From positions 62,001-126,000 of the forward strand of contig JAIZWL010000005.1 in the NCBI GenBank assembly GCA_021498125.1: a stretch of DNA of 64,000 nt, in the 5' to 3' direction. Shown here piece after piece: positions 43,694-52,296 of this stretch. Each line of letters starts with the position of its first letter. Position 1 is the first letter of the stretch. The notes beneath the pieces are model-generated. The model worked only from the letters and a program-made list of their open reading frames with translations, did not search any database and was not told the origin of the DNA. The translations under genes were made by a program, and so were the position numbers. This DNA is from Candidatus Thorarchaeota archaeon (GTDB lineage: Archaea > Asgardarchaeota > Thorarchaeia > Thorarchaeales > Thorarchaeaceae).

Positions 43694-43969
43694 CTGACAA
43701 TAGAACGGTTTGAAGTTGACTCGCATGCAAAACTTGTATCGACCGGAGAAACGATCGATTCCTTAGATACCAGTAAAGTCCTTGTCTTCATTGATCATGA
43801 GAACAAGATCATCTATTTGTGGCGTGGTCAAAAAGCCGATGTTGTGAAAAAACTTGTTGGCACACGAGTTGCTGCAAAACTGAGTCATACTTATCCGGAC
43901 TATCGTATTCGACCAATTGCTGAGGGTACAGAACCTGCCGCATTCAAGGCTTTGTTTGATGCCCCTTAA
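43694..43969 (+). CDS. Gelsolin-like single-domain protein with non-canonical start codon
   Basis: 91 codons, open frame ending TAA 43967-43969. The protein KVLVFIDHENKIIYLWRGQKADVVKKLVGTRVAAKL...YPDYRIRPIAEGTEPAAFKALF follows the gelsolin/villin domain pattern: strand 'vfilD', 'iyvWkGkka', central helix with 'A..A', 'r...v.eG.Ep..F'. Gelsolin domains bind actin and Ca2+ in eukaryotes, and gelsolin-like proteins are known in Asgard archaea. No ATG, GTG or TTG precedes the domain in frame; GGAGGTG (43682-43688) stands 5 nt before CTG 43694, the probable start. A frameshift joining it to the ATG at 43645 is the alternative. Confidence 0.75.
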   Translation: MTIERFEVDSHAKLVSTGETIDSLDTSKVLVFIDHENKIIYLWRGQKADVVKKLVGTRVAAKLSHTYPDYRIRPIAEGTEPAAFKALFDAP

Positions 43970-44142
43970 AGCAGTGCATATTTTCAAATATTAAATCGCG
44001 TGATCGGTTTTGTATTGAGAAATACAGTCTTGTTCAACCATTCAATCATTGATGAGTGAACACAAGATATCCAGCGAACATTAATAGTAGGAAACTACTT
44101 CACATAGATTTAGGAATATGACCCAGTATATCGGTGATATTT

Positions 44143-44871
44143 ATGGTTAATCCGGCGGATACGCCCAACATTTTCATCGACCGAGAACTCCGGAGGATAG
44201 AGCTCACCTTGGAGAGTGGTCGTTATGTCTATCCGCTGAACGTGATTCCCGACGTGGTCTTTCAATCGCATCTTAGAATCCCCGAACTTGTTAAAGACCC
44301 TGAAACTACTCTGTATAAACTGTATCTGACATCAGTCGTTAGCACAATCATCTGTTCATTAAATCCAATTCTCCCGTTTCCGATTAATTGTGCACCCAAG
44401 CTTGTCTTTTTGACCTTAAAAGACGAGATAATCGAAAAGAAAATTGATGACATTGAAGGCAAATTGCTCTCATTTCAGGGTCGCCCTTTTGATGACACCA
44501 TAGTTGAACGTTTTGAATTCTTTCGTGATCTACATCTTGATGAATCTTCAATAGATCGTAATAGACTGGGCGCAATTGAAATCTATGGCGATAAGACCTA
44601 TCTGAACTTGCTCAGAGAACCAAGGGTGTCATTAGTGACCAAGTGGAGTGAGCCTGGGGACTCGCCTCGTTCCCGGCAAGTGAATTGCATCACTGAGATA
44701 GTGCCACGAGGAACCCTGTTCTATAGATATATGTTGGCTATTAGAATACTCTTTTCGAGATGCTATCTTGATCTCCTTGGTCGAAAATATGCATGTGCCT
44801 ACAAATTTTGGATCTGCGAAAGTCTCACTAAAGATCTTACAGACCCTGAAGGTTTTTTTATGCCGCGTTGA
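44143..44871 (+). CDS. Hypothetical protein
   Basis: 242 residues, soluble, no recognised domain. Visible features are an N-terminal RELRRIELTLESGRYVYPLNVIPDVVF strand-rich part, KLYLTSVVSTIICSLNPILPF with some hydrophobic character, and CITEIVPRGTLFYRYMLAIRILFSRCYLDLLGRKYACAYKFWICES near the C-terminus. RBS GGTGAT 5 nt before ATG 44143. Confidence 0.55.
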   Translation: MVNPADTPNIFIDRELRRIELTLESGRYVYPLNVIPDVVFQSHLRIPELVKDPETTLYKLYLTSVVSTIICSLNPILPFPINCAPKLVFLTLKDEIIEKKIDDIEGKLLSFQGRPFDDTIVERFEFFRDLHLDESSIDRNRLGAIEIYGDKTYLNLLREPRVSLVTKWSEPGDSPRSRQVNCITEIVPRGTLFYRYMLAIRILFSRCYLDLLGRKYACAYKFWICESLTKDLTDPEGFFMPR

Positions 44872-44938
44872 GTCTTTGATTCTGTGGTGAGTCAATTACG
44901 CTTATTTTGTGGTCAAGACATCGCATCTGTGAGCAATC

Positions 44939-45857
44939 TTATCTGTTCGATTCTTGATCGCGTGGCAACATCAGGATTGCATGGGATACTCCTAGAGATT
45001 CATACCTTCTTAATTTGTCAACAACATCGTCAACAGTTCCCCACAACGATGATTCTACTCTCTTGCGATAGTCCTCAATAGGAATTGCACGTTGTCTTGC
45101 GCCCTCAATTATCTGTTGTTCCATCTCCGTCCGCGTCTGAAATATTCTTGTCCAAAATCCAACAGATCGTTTCACATCTTGTGGTCTTCGTCCATACTTT
45201 TTGATGAGCGTATCAAGCTCGCTGAAGATGTGTTTACAGTCCTCAATTGAGAAACTCCACGCAACATTCAGTCCGTCGCCCCATTGAGCGGCAATGCTGA
45301 GCATCCAAGACCGCGCTCTCATGGTTCCAACCCAGATAGTCGGATGCGGTCTCTGAACAGGCTTTGGTAACGAGATCAAATTCTCTACGGAGTAGTGCTT
45401 TCCATGGAATGAAAATCGTTTGTTCGTCCACGTTCCACAAATGATCTGTATCGCTTCTGCCAGTTGTTCGATCCGGACCTTTGCCGAGGGGAATCTATAA
45501 CCATAGGCCTTGTATTCGAGCTCGTTCCAGCCTGCGCCGATCCCAAATTCGAGACGACCATTCGAGAGCACGTCAAGGGTCCCGGACGGTCGCTCCCATC
45601 TTGGCATGAAGCGCTGGTTGTCTATATGAATTGCAAAAGACAAGACCACCTACGCGGATGTCTTCAACCTCACGGACCAATGCCGACATCATTAGCCAAG
45701 GATCGAGAAGTATCTTGTCAGTAGCTGTCTCGTTTAGTATGAAATGATCCGAGAACCAGAGAGTTGTGAAACCTCCGTCACGAGCAGCCAGGGCGATAGT
45801 CTTGACATCATCAAATGAAAAACCAAACTGCGGTTCTATCTGGACACCAATGTTCAA
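44939..45857 (-). pseudogene. Luciferase-like (LLM class) F420/flavin-dependent oxidoreductase, frameshifted
   Basis: 5' part (45857 down to 45573): NIGVQIEPQFGFSFDDVKTIALAARDGGFTTLWFSDHF...LVFCNSYRQPALHAKMGAT. 3' part in another frame: DVLSNGRLEFGIGAGWNELEYKAYGYRF... to the end. The family has ...KxAATLDVLSNGRL. Removing the 10 bases at 45578-45587 (GGTCCCGGAC, flanked by GGTC repeats) restores G-A-T-L-D-V-L-S. The gene starts at TTG 45857, with GGAGGT 8 nt upstream. Otherwise it is full length (about 300 residues). It is either a recent pseudogene or a sequencing/assembly error. Confidence 0.8.
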
Positions 45858-45947
45858 CGAGTATACCTCCCGAAGATGACTAGAGATATACTCGTTGTCT
45901 TGGATATTACTTGTGGTATCACCGTAGCAACGGCAAAACCGTCCGAG

Positions 45948-46268
45948 TTATTTACGTCTGAAGAGCCTTCGAAAACGTGAAGTGATCCGTTTCTTGCGTT
46001 GTATCTTGTCAGGGATTGGTACTCCATGACGCTTTGCCAAGACCATTACTGTCATTCGAGCAGCAATGTTCTGTTGAGCATAGTTCACAAGAAAGTCGTT
46101 GAGTGCTCGTTCTTTATCATCTGCAAGCCAGTCTGTTGTATCATCATCGAGCAAGGCAATACCTGCTGACTCACAGATTTTTGCCATGCGCTCTCGTCCA
46201 TAGATTCCGAGACCCCGCGCAACAAGGGTTCCAATTAGTTGTTGCATAGTTTCCTCACTTACTCCCAT
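45948..46268 (-). CDS. Small hypothetical protein
   Basis: 106 residues, helical, with a basic tail (KRITSRFRRLFRRK). The middle (YGRERMAKICESAGIALLDDDTTDWLADDKERALNDFLVNYAQQNIAARMTVMVLAKRHGVPIP) suggests an α-helical bundle. It overlaps the MBL-fold gene by 10 nt and is probably co-transcribed. Not recognised. Confidence 0.6.
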   Translation of the reverse strand: MGVSEETMQQLIGTLVARGLGIYGRERMAKICESAGIALLDDDTTDWLADDKERALNDFLVNYAQQNIAARMTVMVLAKRHGVPIPDKIQRKKRITSRFRRLFRRK

Positions 46269-46990
46269 ACACCCACCTCCAGATTACGCAGGGTTTCTAT
46301 GGCCTCTTTTACTTTGTCACGTGGTATGATCGATCCGTGCTGAGGACAGATCATGTCGATGTCGAGCGGGTCGATCTTACGCAGGAAATTGACCACATGT
46401 CGATGGTCCGACAGGTACGGTTGAGAAAATACCTTCATTGCTTCGAGATAATACTCGTTCGCATATAGTGACCAATCTACAGAAAAGCCTGCAAAGATGT
46501 CCGAACTAAAGAGGATCTTGTACTTCTCGTCGTACGTCACCATTGCTCCGGGGAAGTGCAGGTAAGGGGAAGTGATGAATTCAAGCACATGATCCTTCCC
46601 GATTTCTATTGTGGTACCATCTTCCACAGCAGTGACTTCTGTCTTGACATCGTAGTAAGGAATGAAGAGGGCAGTTCGTTCTGTAGTGACGATCTCGAAA
46701 TTATTGACGCCCACGACTTGTTCAATGAGTGGAATTGCCGCACAGAGGTCCGGGTCCTGATGATGGACGATGACCATTGTAATGGCATCAAGTGGTACTA
46801 CAGATTCTACTTTCTTTTTCACCCAGTTCCAATGTTTGTCGAGGCGCGAGCCCGGGTCGATAAGTATTACTTGGTCTTCTTCAACAATCAGATAGGGGTT
46901 GTTGGAGAAGCCCGCATCATAGTCCGGCCAGCCGACCCACCAGAGACCGGGCTTGATTTCTACAGCTTCTTCAGGATTGATTTCTGTCAT
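46259..46990 (-). CDS. MBL-fold (ODP/flavodiiron-like) metallo-hydrolase or oxygen-sensor protein
   Basis: 243 residues. NNPYLIVEEDQVILIDPGSRLDKHW and MVIVHHQDPDLCAAIPLI are the MBL core; the metal motif reads HHxDPD rather than HxHxDH, as in ODP-type domains of flavodiiron proteins. SPYLHFPGAMVTYDEKYKILFSSDIFAGF and ICPQHGSIIP are the later ligands. No flavodoxin domain follows, so it is a stand-alone domain. Such proteins may sense oxygen or NO. Confidence 0.78.
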   Translation of the reverse strand: MTEINPEEAVEIKPGLWWVGWPDYDAGFSNNPYLIVEEDQVILIDPGSRLDKHWNWVKKKVESVVPLDAITMVIVHHQDPDLCAAIPLIEQVVGVNNFEIVTTERTALFIPYYDVKTEVTAVEDGTTIEIGKDHVLEFITSPYLHFPGAMVTYDEKYKILFSSDIFAGFSVDWSLYANEYYLEAMKVFSQPYLSDHRHVVNFLRKIDPLDIDMICPQHGSIIPRDKVKEAIETLRNLEVGVWE

Positions 46991-47044
46991 TTTAGCTCGC
47001 TACATCAGAATGAATGATGGATTATTTAGGTTATGTGGACATAC

Positions 47045-48301
47045 TCATGAGGAGAATGCGAGCAGTTCCTCCAAGAAGAACGAGATCTCGTCGAATCCGG
47101 CCATCTCTTTCTCAGAGTATTTTGAGAAAAAGTCTTCCTGAACACTGTCCGCGAGTGCTTTGATGAAATTGGTCTTCTTGTGGTCCGGTAGTCCACGGAT
47201 GAACCGTCTAATTAGTTCAAGCCATGCCGTGTGTAGATCCGATACCTGTCGCGGTGTCAGACCTTCATACATCTCAAAACTATAGTTGATATCGATTTGA
47301 CTATTCCATATCCTGATCTCTGACATGATTTCGGGTTTCTCTAACTGTTGCCCAGCCGCTCGTAGTGCTGCTATGATCTTTTCGGATTTGTAGAACTTAA
47401 GCGAACGTTGGATTGCCAGATCCAGTATCTCTTTTGACCAGAGAATTCGTTTCTTTTCGGGACTGAGGACCTCAACAGCTCCTTTTTCAAACAAGTAATC
47501 AAGAAGCCGATAGACTCGTGGTTGAAACTGATCAATGAGGTTCTTTACCGAAGTGCGCCCATCAAGATGCGATACGACTTCTGGAAGGAGTCTTGCCAAT
47601 TCCTCAGAGTACGAGAGCAATTCTTTTTGTTCAGGTGAGTTTGTCTTAATATATTTGTAAAGATTACGAGTCGAGATCAAAATGTCAGTTGGCTCCAGAA
47701 GATTTCGAAAGACTATGTCCCCGCTGGTCCACATGTGAGTGATGACTTTTAGGACCTTATCTGAGGGGATATCACTGTTCTGTACTATTAGATTGATGTC
47801 ATTCTTTCCGTTAATCAGGCTTCGCAGGTTTTCGGTCAGCCACGATGCCGCGTTTTGACTTGTAAATTCAGGTACCCAATTTTCAGATATGTTTTGAATT
47901 CCTACTTGTTCCACTATTATCTGTCGGAACTCATCAAACTGCGACAGATTGTCAACCACTCCCGAAATTGTTCGATCACTGGACTCATAATATCTTTTTT
48001 CGAACTCTGCTTGAAGCTCTCGCAAAATCTCTACAATTTCTGACGTGACCTTATCACTGAACGCGGAAAAAATAGTATATTTCCCAGTGACTAGTGTCAT
48101 CAGTCGCTTTCCATAATCGACTTGAAATTCGCCTGCTTGTTGATCGACAATCTCTTTTGAGAAACTCTGAAGGGCACCAAGAAATCCTGCGACAAGTACT
48201 GGATCGATGTCTGTGAGTCGCGGGTCAAGGCGCTGATACAGAAGAGGAAGTCCAGAACCTTTCTCAATAATTAAAATGCCTCTAATTCCAACGCCTTTCA
48301 T
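47045..48301 (-). CDS. Protein with N-terminal longin/roadblock-like domain, unknown function
   Basis: 418 residues. The start IRGILIIEKGSGLPLLYQRLD...DPVLVAGFLGALQSFSKEI...FQVDYGKRLMTLVTGKYTIFSAFSDK, followed by a long amphipathic helix (SEIVEILRELQAEFEKRYY), is the layout of a longin-like domain (the 'LIIEKGSGLPLLY' strand followed by 'AGFLGALQSFSKE'). The rest is helical with winged-helix-like parts (RTSVKNLIDQFQPRVYRLLDYLFEKGAVEVL). Same plan as the protein at 18968. Confidence 0.65.
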   Translation of the reverse strand: MKGVGIRGILIIEKGSGLPLLYQRLDPRLTDIDPVLVAGFLGALQSFSKEIVDQQAGEFQVDYGKRLMTLVTGKYTIFSAFSDKVTSEIVEILRELQAEFEKRYYESSDRTISGVVDNLSQFDEFRQIIVEQVGIQNISENWVPEFTSQNAASWLTENLRSLINGKNDINLIVQNSDIPSDKVLKVITHMWTSGDIVFRNLLEPTDILISTRNLYKYIKTNSPEQKELLSYSEELARLLPEVVSHLDGRTSVKNLIDQFQPRVYRLLDYLFEKGAVEVLSPEKKRILWSKEILDLAIQRSLKFYKSEKIIAALRAAGQQLEKPEIMSEIRIWNSQIDINYSFEMYEGLTPRQVSDLHTAWLELIRRFIRGLPDHKKTNFIKALADSVQEDFFSKYSEKEMAGFDEISFFLEELLAFSS

Positions 48302-48496
48302 CAGAAGACCTCTATCAAGTATTCATATTTTAAAGTCTACACGACTTGCGAAAAGCAATTAAGAGAAACATACTGTGATTATTAAGATTGCTTATGTAGT
48401 ACCACTCAAATTTCAATATGTGAAAAACATCCGGGATTAAAAAGGGCTGTAAGGACGATAGTTTGATAAGAGTTTATTACGGATTGACAACGGACA

Positions 48497-49255
48497 ATGA
48501 TGGATCAATCACGACTGTCTGATTTTGATGTGAGTGGGGATGCTGATGTAGATAGTGCGGGAAAAAGAAAACAGCCCGAAGGTTTTACAACATCCGATTT
48601 GATTTTTAGTGCTTTTGTAGGCAATAACGAAGACATTTTCCCTGATATTCTGAAACTGCATGTGCCTAAAGGTAGTATTATCGCAGATGTGACATATGGA
48701 AAAGGGGTATTTTGGAAAAAAGTGCCTAAGGATTGGTACAAGCTACTTCCATCCGATATTAAAACGGGTATTGATTGCAGGAAATTACCATATGAAAATA
48801 ATAGTATTGATTGTGTAGTTCTTGATCCACCATATATGGAAGGTTTCTATCGACGTAGTAAAAAGCATTTGGCAGGTAATGGTTCCTACGCCACTTTTAG
48901 AGAATCGTACTCTGATGGCTCTGCTCGTAAGATCAAAACTGGACCAAAATATCATGCAGCAGTCTTGGATATGTATTTCAAGGCAGGTAGTGAAGCATAT
49001 CGTGTATTACGAGAAAATGGTGTTCTTATAGTCAAATGTCAGGACGAAGTGAGTGCTAACCGACAAAACTTGACACACGTCGAGATTATTAATGAATATG
49101 AGTCAATCGGATTTTATACAAAAGATTTGTTTATTGTAGTAAGAACTAATCGTCCTGCTGTCAGCAGAATAAAAAAACAGGTACATGCGAGAAAAAATCA
49201 TTCGTATTTTATCGTTTTTGTTAAAACTAAAAAAACACGAAGTACTGGTGTGTAG
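48497..49255 (+). CDS. DNA methyltransferase of a restriction-modification pair (DPPY motif)
   Basis: 252 residues. SAM-binding motif [12 protein letters not shown] (~61-72) and catalytic [13 protein letters not shown] (D110-Y113), then [18 protein letters not shown]. This is the amino-methyltransferase (N6-adenine or N4-cytosine) pattern; motif order I then IV. It is more AT-rich than its neighbours and is followed at once by a nuclease gene, so acquired as a unit. Target sequence unknown. Confidence 0.82.
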   Translation: MMDQSRLSDFDVSGDADVDSAGKRKQPEGFTTSDLIFSAFVGNNEDIFPDILKLHVPKGSIIADVTYGKGVFWKKVPKDWYKLLPSDIKTGIDCRKLPYENNSIDCVVLDPPYMEGFYRRSKKHLAGNGSYATFRESYSDGSARKIKTGPKYHAAVLDMYFKAGSEAYRVLRENGVLIVKCQDEVSANRQNLTHVEIINEYESIGFYTKDLFIVVRTNRPAVSRIKKQVHARKNHSYFIVFVKTKKTRSTGV

Positions 49256-49256
49256 T

Positions 49257-49856
49257 ATGGCTACTACGATATTTGATGAGTGGCAAGTGACACTCAGGGA
49301 TATTGACGAAATAATCATAAATAATCCTAGTTTGCGGGGTTTTCTCTTTGGCTATGTTGCTGAATATAAACTTCGGGAGATTTGGTTTTCTCCAACAATC
49401 TTTCATGATGTAGGCAAACATGATAATCATGATCGCCATAAGAAAGGTGATTTGTTTTTTACCTATGACGGTGTGAATATTCTCATTGAATCAAAGTCGC
49501 TGCAAACAAGTACGGTCAGAAAACTTGAAGATGGGACTTATATCGCTAAAGCACAGGTTGATGCTAGTGATAGTCGTGAAATAACCTTACCCAGTGGGGA
49601 AAAAATAAAAACTACCTGTTTACTTGTCGGAGAATTTGATTTACTAGCAGTTAATCTTTTTCCATTCCAGAAGAAATGGGAATGGGCTTTTGCAAAAAAT
49701 TCGGATTTACCTCGCACTAAATATTTCAGATATAGTGAAGACCAACGGCAATACCTTCTTGCAACTACTGTTACAGTCACATGGCCACTCCAAGATCCTT
49801 TTAGGCCAGAACCCTTCGAATTAATTAAGGAAATAGTAAAGGATCGAAAGAGATGA
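49257..49856 (+). CDS. Restriction endonuclease-like protein (PD-(D/E)xK)
   Basis: 199 residues. KKGDLFFTYDGVNILIESKSLQTST gives D65...E78-x-K80, the PD-(D/E)xK metal site. The start at ATG 49257 follows the methyltransferase stop with 1 nt between; a longer frame begins inside the methyltransferase. With the gene upstream it makes a compact type II-like R-M pair. It also has C-terminal aromatic-rich strands (FQKKWEWAFAKNSDLP). Specificity unknown. Confidence 0.75.
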   Translation: MATTIFDEWQVTLRDIDEIIINNPSLRGFLFGYVAEYKLREIWFSPTIFHDVGKHDNHDRHKKGDLFFTYDGVNILIESKSLQTSTVRKLEDGTYIAKAQVDASDSREITLPSGEKIKTTCLLVGEFDLLAVNLFPFQKKWEWAFAKNSDLPRTKYFRYSEDQRQYLLATTVTVTWPLQDPFRPEPFELIKEIVKDRKR

Positions 49857-49881
49857 GGGAACTCGGCAATCTAACAGTTAA

Positions 49882-50835
49882 CTAATCCGAAATAGTAGTA
49901 ATATTTATAATATTCGTTATATTTTGCCAATAAATCTTATCAATCACATCTTGAGGTAGCGAAAGTCCATTTATGATTGTTCCACCTGAAAGAATTGTAT
50001 CAGTATCAACAAAGGGCAATGGCACTTGTGTAACATCAGTCTCCATGAGCAAGCGTTCTGATAGATAGCGACCTTCGTAGTAACTAACATCATTTGTACG
50101 GGAAACGCAATCCGTACCAAAGATAATACGATCTGCATATCGGATTAGGAATTCGCGGGCGCGTTTAGTATCCCTGCCCAGTTCACGAACCATCCATCGT
50201 GCCGACCCTGTGTCTACGGATAAGGTCGGATTATCACGGAACCAACGTCCAAGATTATCAAGTCTATGGATCTCTGGCTGAGCACCAAAATGAGCAACTT
50301 GGTAACGAACTCTAGGACTGCGTTTCATGCGATTCTCGAACTGTTGTAGATGATCTTCTTTAGAGCCAAATTCTTCTGCGGGGTATTTTGTAGCGTAATA
50401 TGTGTCAGGATCACTAATGTGGATGAGCACCGGAATATCAAGGTCACGAAACACGTCGAACAAAGGGTCTAGTGAAGGATCATCGACGGCGATGACCGAA
50501 GGTCTCTTCAGACGGGTCTTCCAAAAGGGGGCAAAATGCAGCTTTGCTACGGAATAACCTTCCTCTTGCATTTTCTTGGCTTCTCTGATCGCGGTATCAA
50601 TCTCGCCACCCATCAGCAGCCGACCCGAGAAATATTTTGCATAGACAAACAAACGGGGATAGCGTCGCTCAATAGGTTCGATCGAATCCCCATGTACAAT
50701 GAGTAATGCCTTTTTCACGCCGTACTTTTTTCCAATTCGCACCTGAAGATCAAGATGGTCAAGGTCAACTGCATGAGTATGAGCATCGAAGATTGGACCT
50801 GTGTAAGTTAATGCCGGATCTAATGAAGTCATCAT
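49882..50835 (-). CDS. Amidohydrolase-superfamily metal-dependent hydrolase (TIM-barrel)
   Basis: About 317 residues. FDAHTHAVDLDHL holds the HxH metal motif; VAKLHFAPFW, IPVLIHISDPDTYY, RYQVAHFGAQPEIHRL, and DRIIFGTDCVSR with the last Asp complete an amidohydrolase-2-like barrel. Start ATG 50835 has GGAG ~8 nt upstream. The substrate cannot be told; members include decarboxylases and lactonases. Confidence 0.78.
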   Translation of the reverse strand: MMTSLDPALTYTGPIFDAHTHAVDLDHLDLQVRIGKKYGVKKALLIVHGDSIEPIERRYPRLFVYAKYFSGRLLMGGEIDTAIREAKKMQEEGYSVAKLHFAPFWKTRLKRPSVIAVDDPSLDPLFDVFRDLDIPVLIHISDPDTYYATKYPAEEFGSKEDHLQQFENRMKRSPRVRYQVAHFGAQPEIHRLDNLGRWFRDNPTLSVDTGSARWMVRELGRDTKRAREFLIRYADRIIFGTDCVSRTNDVSYYEGRYLSERLLMETDVTQVPLPFVDTDTILSGGTIINGLSLPQDVIDKIYWQNITNIINITTISD

Positions 50836-50917
50836 TTTGACCTTCTCCACGCGAAGGAAAAAGGTTGTCTAAACGGCATTGCGTCAGTGATTGTTCTCAT
50901 CACCTCTGGCGCAGTAT

Positions 50918-52246
50918 TCATCCCAATCGTTTCCATAGGGCTTGAGCGCTCTTACGGGAGAGTGTGATTATTTTATCAGGATCTATTTTAGTGAGGTGAT
51001 GGTCATGAACCACCTCTGTCCCTCGTACAAGAACATCTCGGACATCGCGATTACCAACACTATTGAGAAGATGACCAATTGCAGTATGTGCGTTAAGAGG
51101 GGTTGGCAGTCTCGATCCATCAATGACCACAATATCTGCGTCCTTTCCGACCTCAACGCTCCCAAGCCGATCTGCAACACCGTAACATCTGGCACCGTCA
51201 ATTGTTGCCATCTTCAGGATTGCATCAGGCCCTATGGCACTTGGATTCCCACTTGCCAATCTATGGATGGTCAGGGCTGTTCTCATGTTCTCGAACGGGT
51301 CGAAGATCCAGCCGTCATTTCCCAGCCCGACACGAATCCCTCTCTCAAGCATTTCCAAAATTGGAGCCACTCCTACTGCGTTGAGCATGTTGCTCATGGG
51401 ATTATGAACAACAGCGACATCCCTCTCTGTCATGATGTCCAACTCGTTCTCGTTGACATGGACACAATGTGCCAAGACCGTCTGTGGGCCGAGCGCTCCC
51501 AGTCGATCCAATCGTTCAATAGTACGTTCCCCGTAGCGTTCGAGATTATGATAGAGATCAACAAGTCCTTCCGAGGCGTGGATGGTGAGCGGGACATCCA
51601 GCCTGTTTGCAATGGCTGCTGCTTTTTCGATGAGACCGTCACTGACGGTGAATGAGGCATGAACACTGATCATCATGGAAACCAGATGTGACTTGATGAG
51701 ATCGGATCTGGCGAACTGTAAGGCTTCTTCGAGACCTGCCTCTGCCTCCTCCGGAGAATGCCTCTCGGTCACTTCAAATGCAATGACTCCACGAATACCA
51801 AGTTCTTCCGTGGCCCGTGCGATCGCCTCAAGACTGCCCTCGATCGAGTTCGGACCGGAATAGGTATCCGCATAGAATGTAGAACCGCTTCTAAGCATCT
51901 CAGCACCGGCCGAGAGGGCACTCGCATAGGCATCGTCAACGGTCAAGGCCTCATCTACGGGCCACCAGACGCGCTGAAGAACCTGTGCAAAGTCTTGTGG
52001 AGGTTGAATGTTGAGTGTAGCTCCTCGTAACAGGATTCCATAGAGATGAGTGTGTGCAGTGATGATTCCGGGTGCCACAATGCACCTATTTGCATCAATA
52101 ATGGTATCGGCGGACTGTGAAGGTTCACCCTCAGCGATCTCATCAATTTTCCCGTCCTTTATGTAGACGTAACCACGGTCGATCACACTCTGTGAAGAGT
52201 CAACAGTCACGATGGTTCCATCTCTGATCAGGGTGGTCTTGCTCAT
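50918..52246 (-). CDS. Amidohydrolase (SsnA/TrzA-like aminohydrolase)
   Basis: 442 residues. APGIITAHTHLYGILLRGA (HxH), VPLTIHASEGLVD, TVLAHCVHVNENELDIM, VVHNPMSNMLNAVG and VGLGNDGWIFDPFENMR are the metal and substrate motifs of the ATZ/TRZ family; the VHNPMSNMLNAVG block is nearest to SsnA. It probably deaminates or hydrolyses a nitrogen heterocycle. Start ATG 52246; 68 nt before the next same-strand gene. Confidence 0.85.
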   Translation of the reverse strand: MSKTTLIRDGTIVTVDSSQSVIDRGYVYIKDGKIDEIAEGEPSQSADTIIDANRCIVAPGIITAHTHLYGILLRGATLNIQPPQDFAQVLQRVWWPVDEALTVDDAYASALSAGAEMLRSGSTFYADTYSGPNSIEGSLEAIARATEELGIRGVIAFEVTERHSPEEAEAGLEEALQFARSDLIKSHLVSMMISVHASFTVSDGLIEKAAAIANRLDVPLTIHASEGLVDLYHNLERYGERTIERLDRLGALGPQTVLAHCVHVNENELDIMTERDVAVVHNPMSNMLNAVGVAPILEMLERGIRVGLGNDGWIFDPFENMRTALTIHRLASGNPSAIGPDAILKMATIDGARCYGVADRLGSVEVGKDADIVVIDGSRLPTPLNAHTAIGHLLNSVGNRDVRDVLVRGTEVVHDHHLTKIDPDKIITLSRKSAQALWKRLG

Positions 52247-52296
52247 ATCAACACCTCAGACTCAGTCATTGACTTCGTAGCTAATCAGTCTTCGGA

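Noticed and set aside
43763-43987. Minus-strand frame opposite the gelsolin-like gene
   Set aside because: The plus strand carries a clear domain; the antisense product has none.
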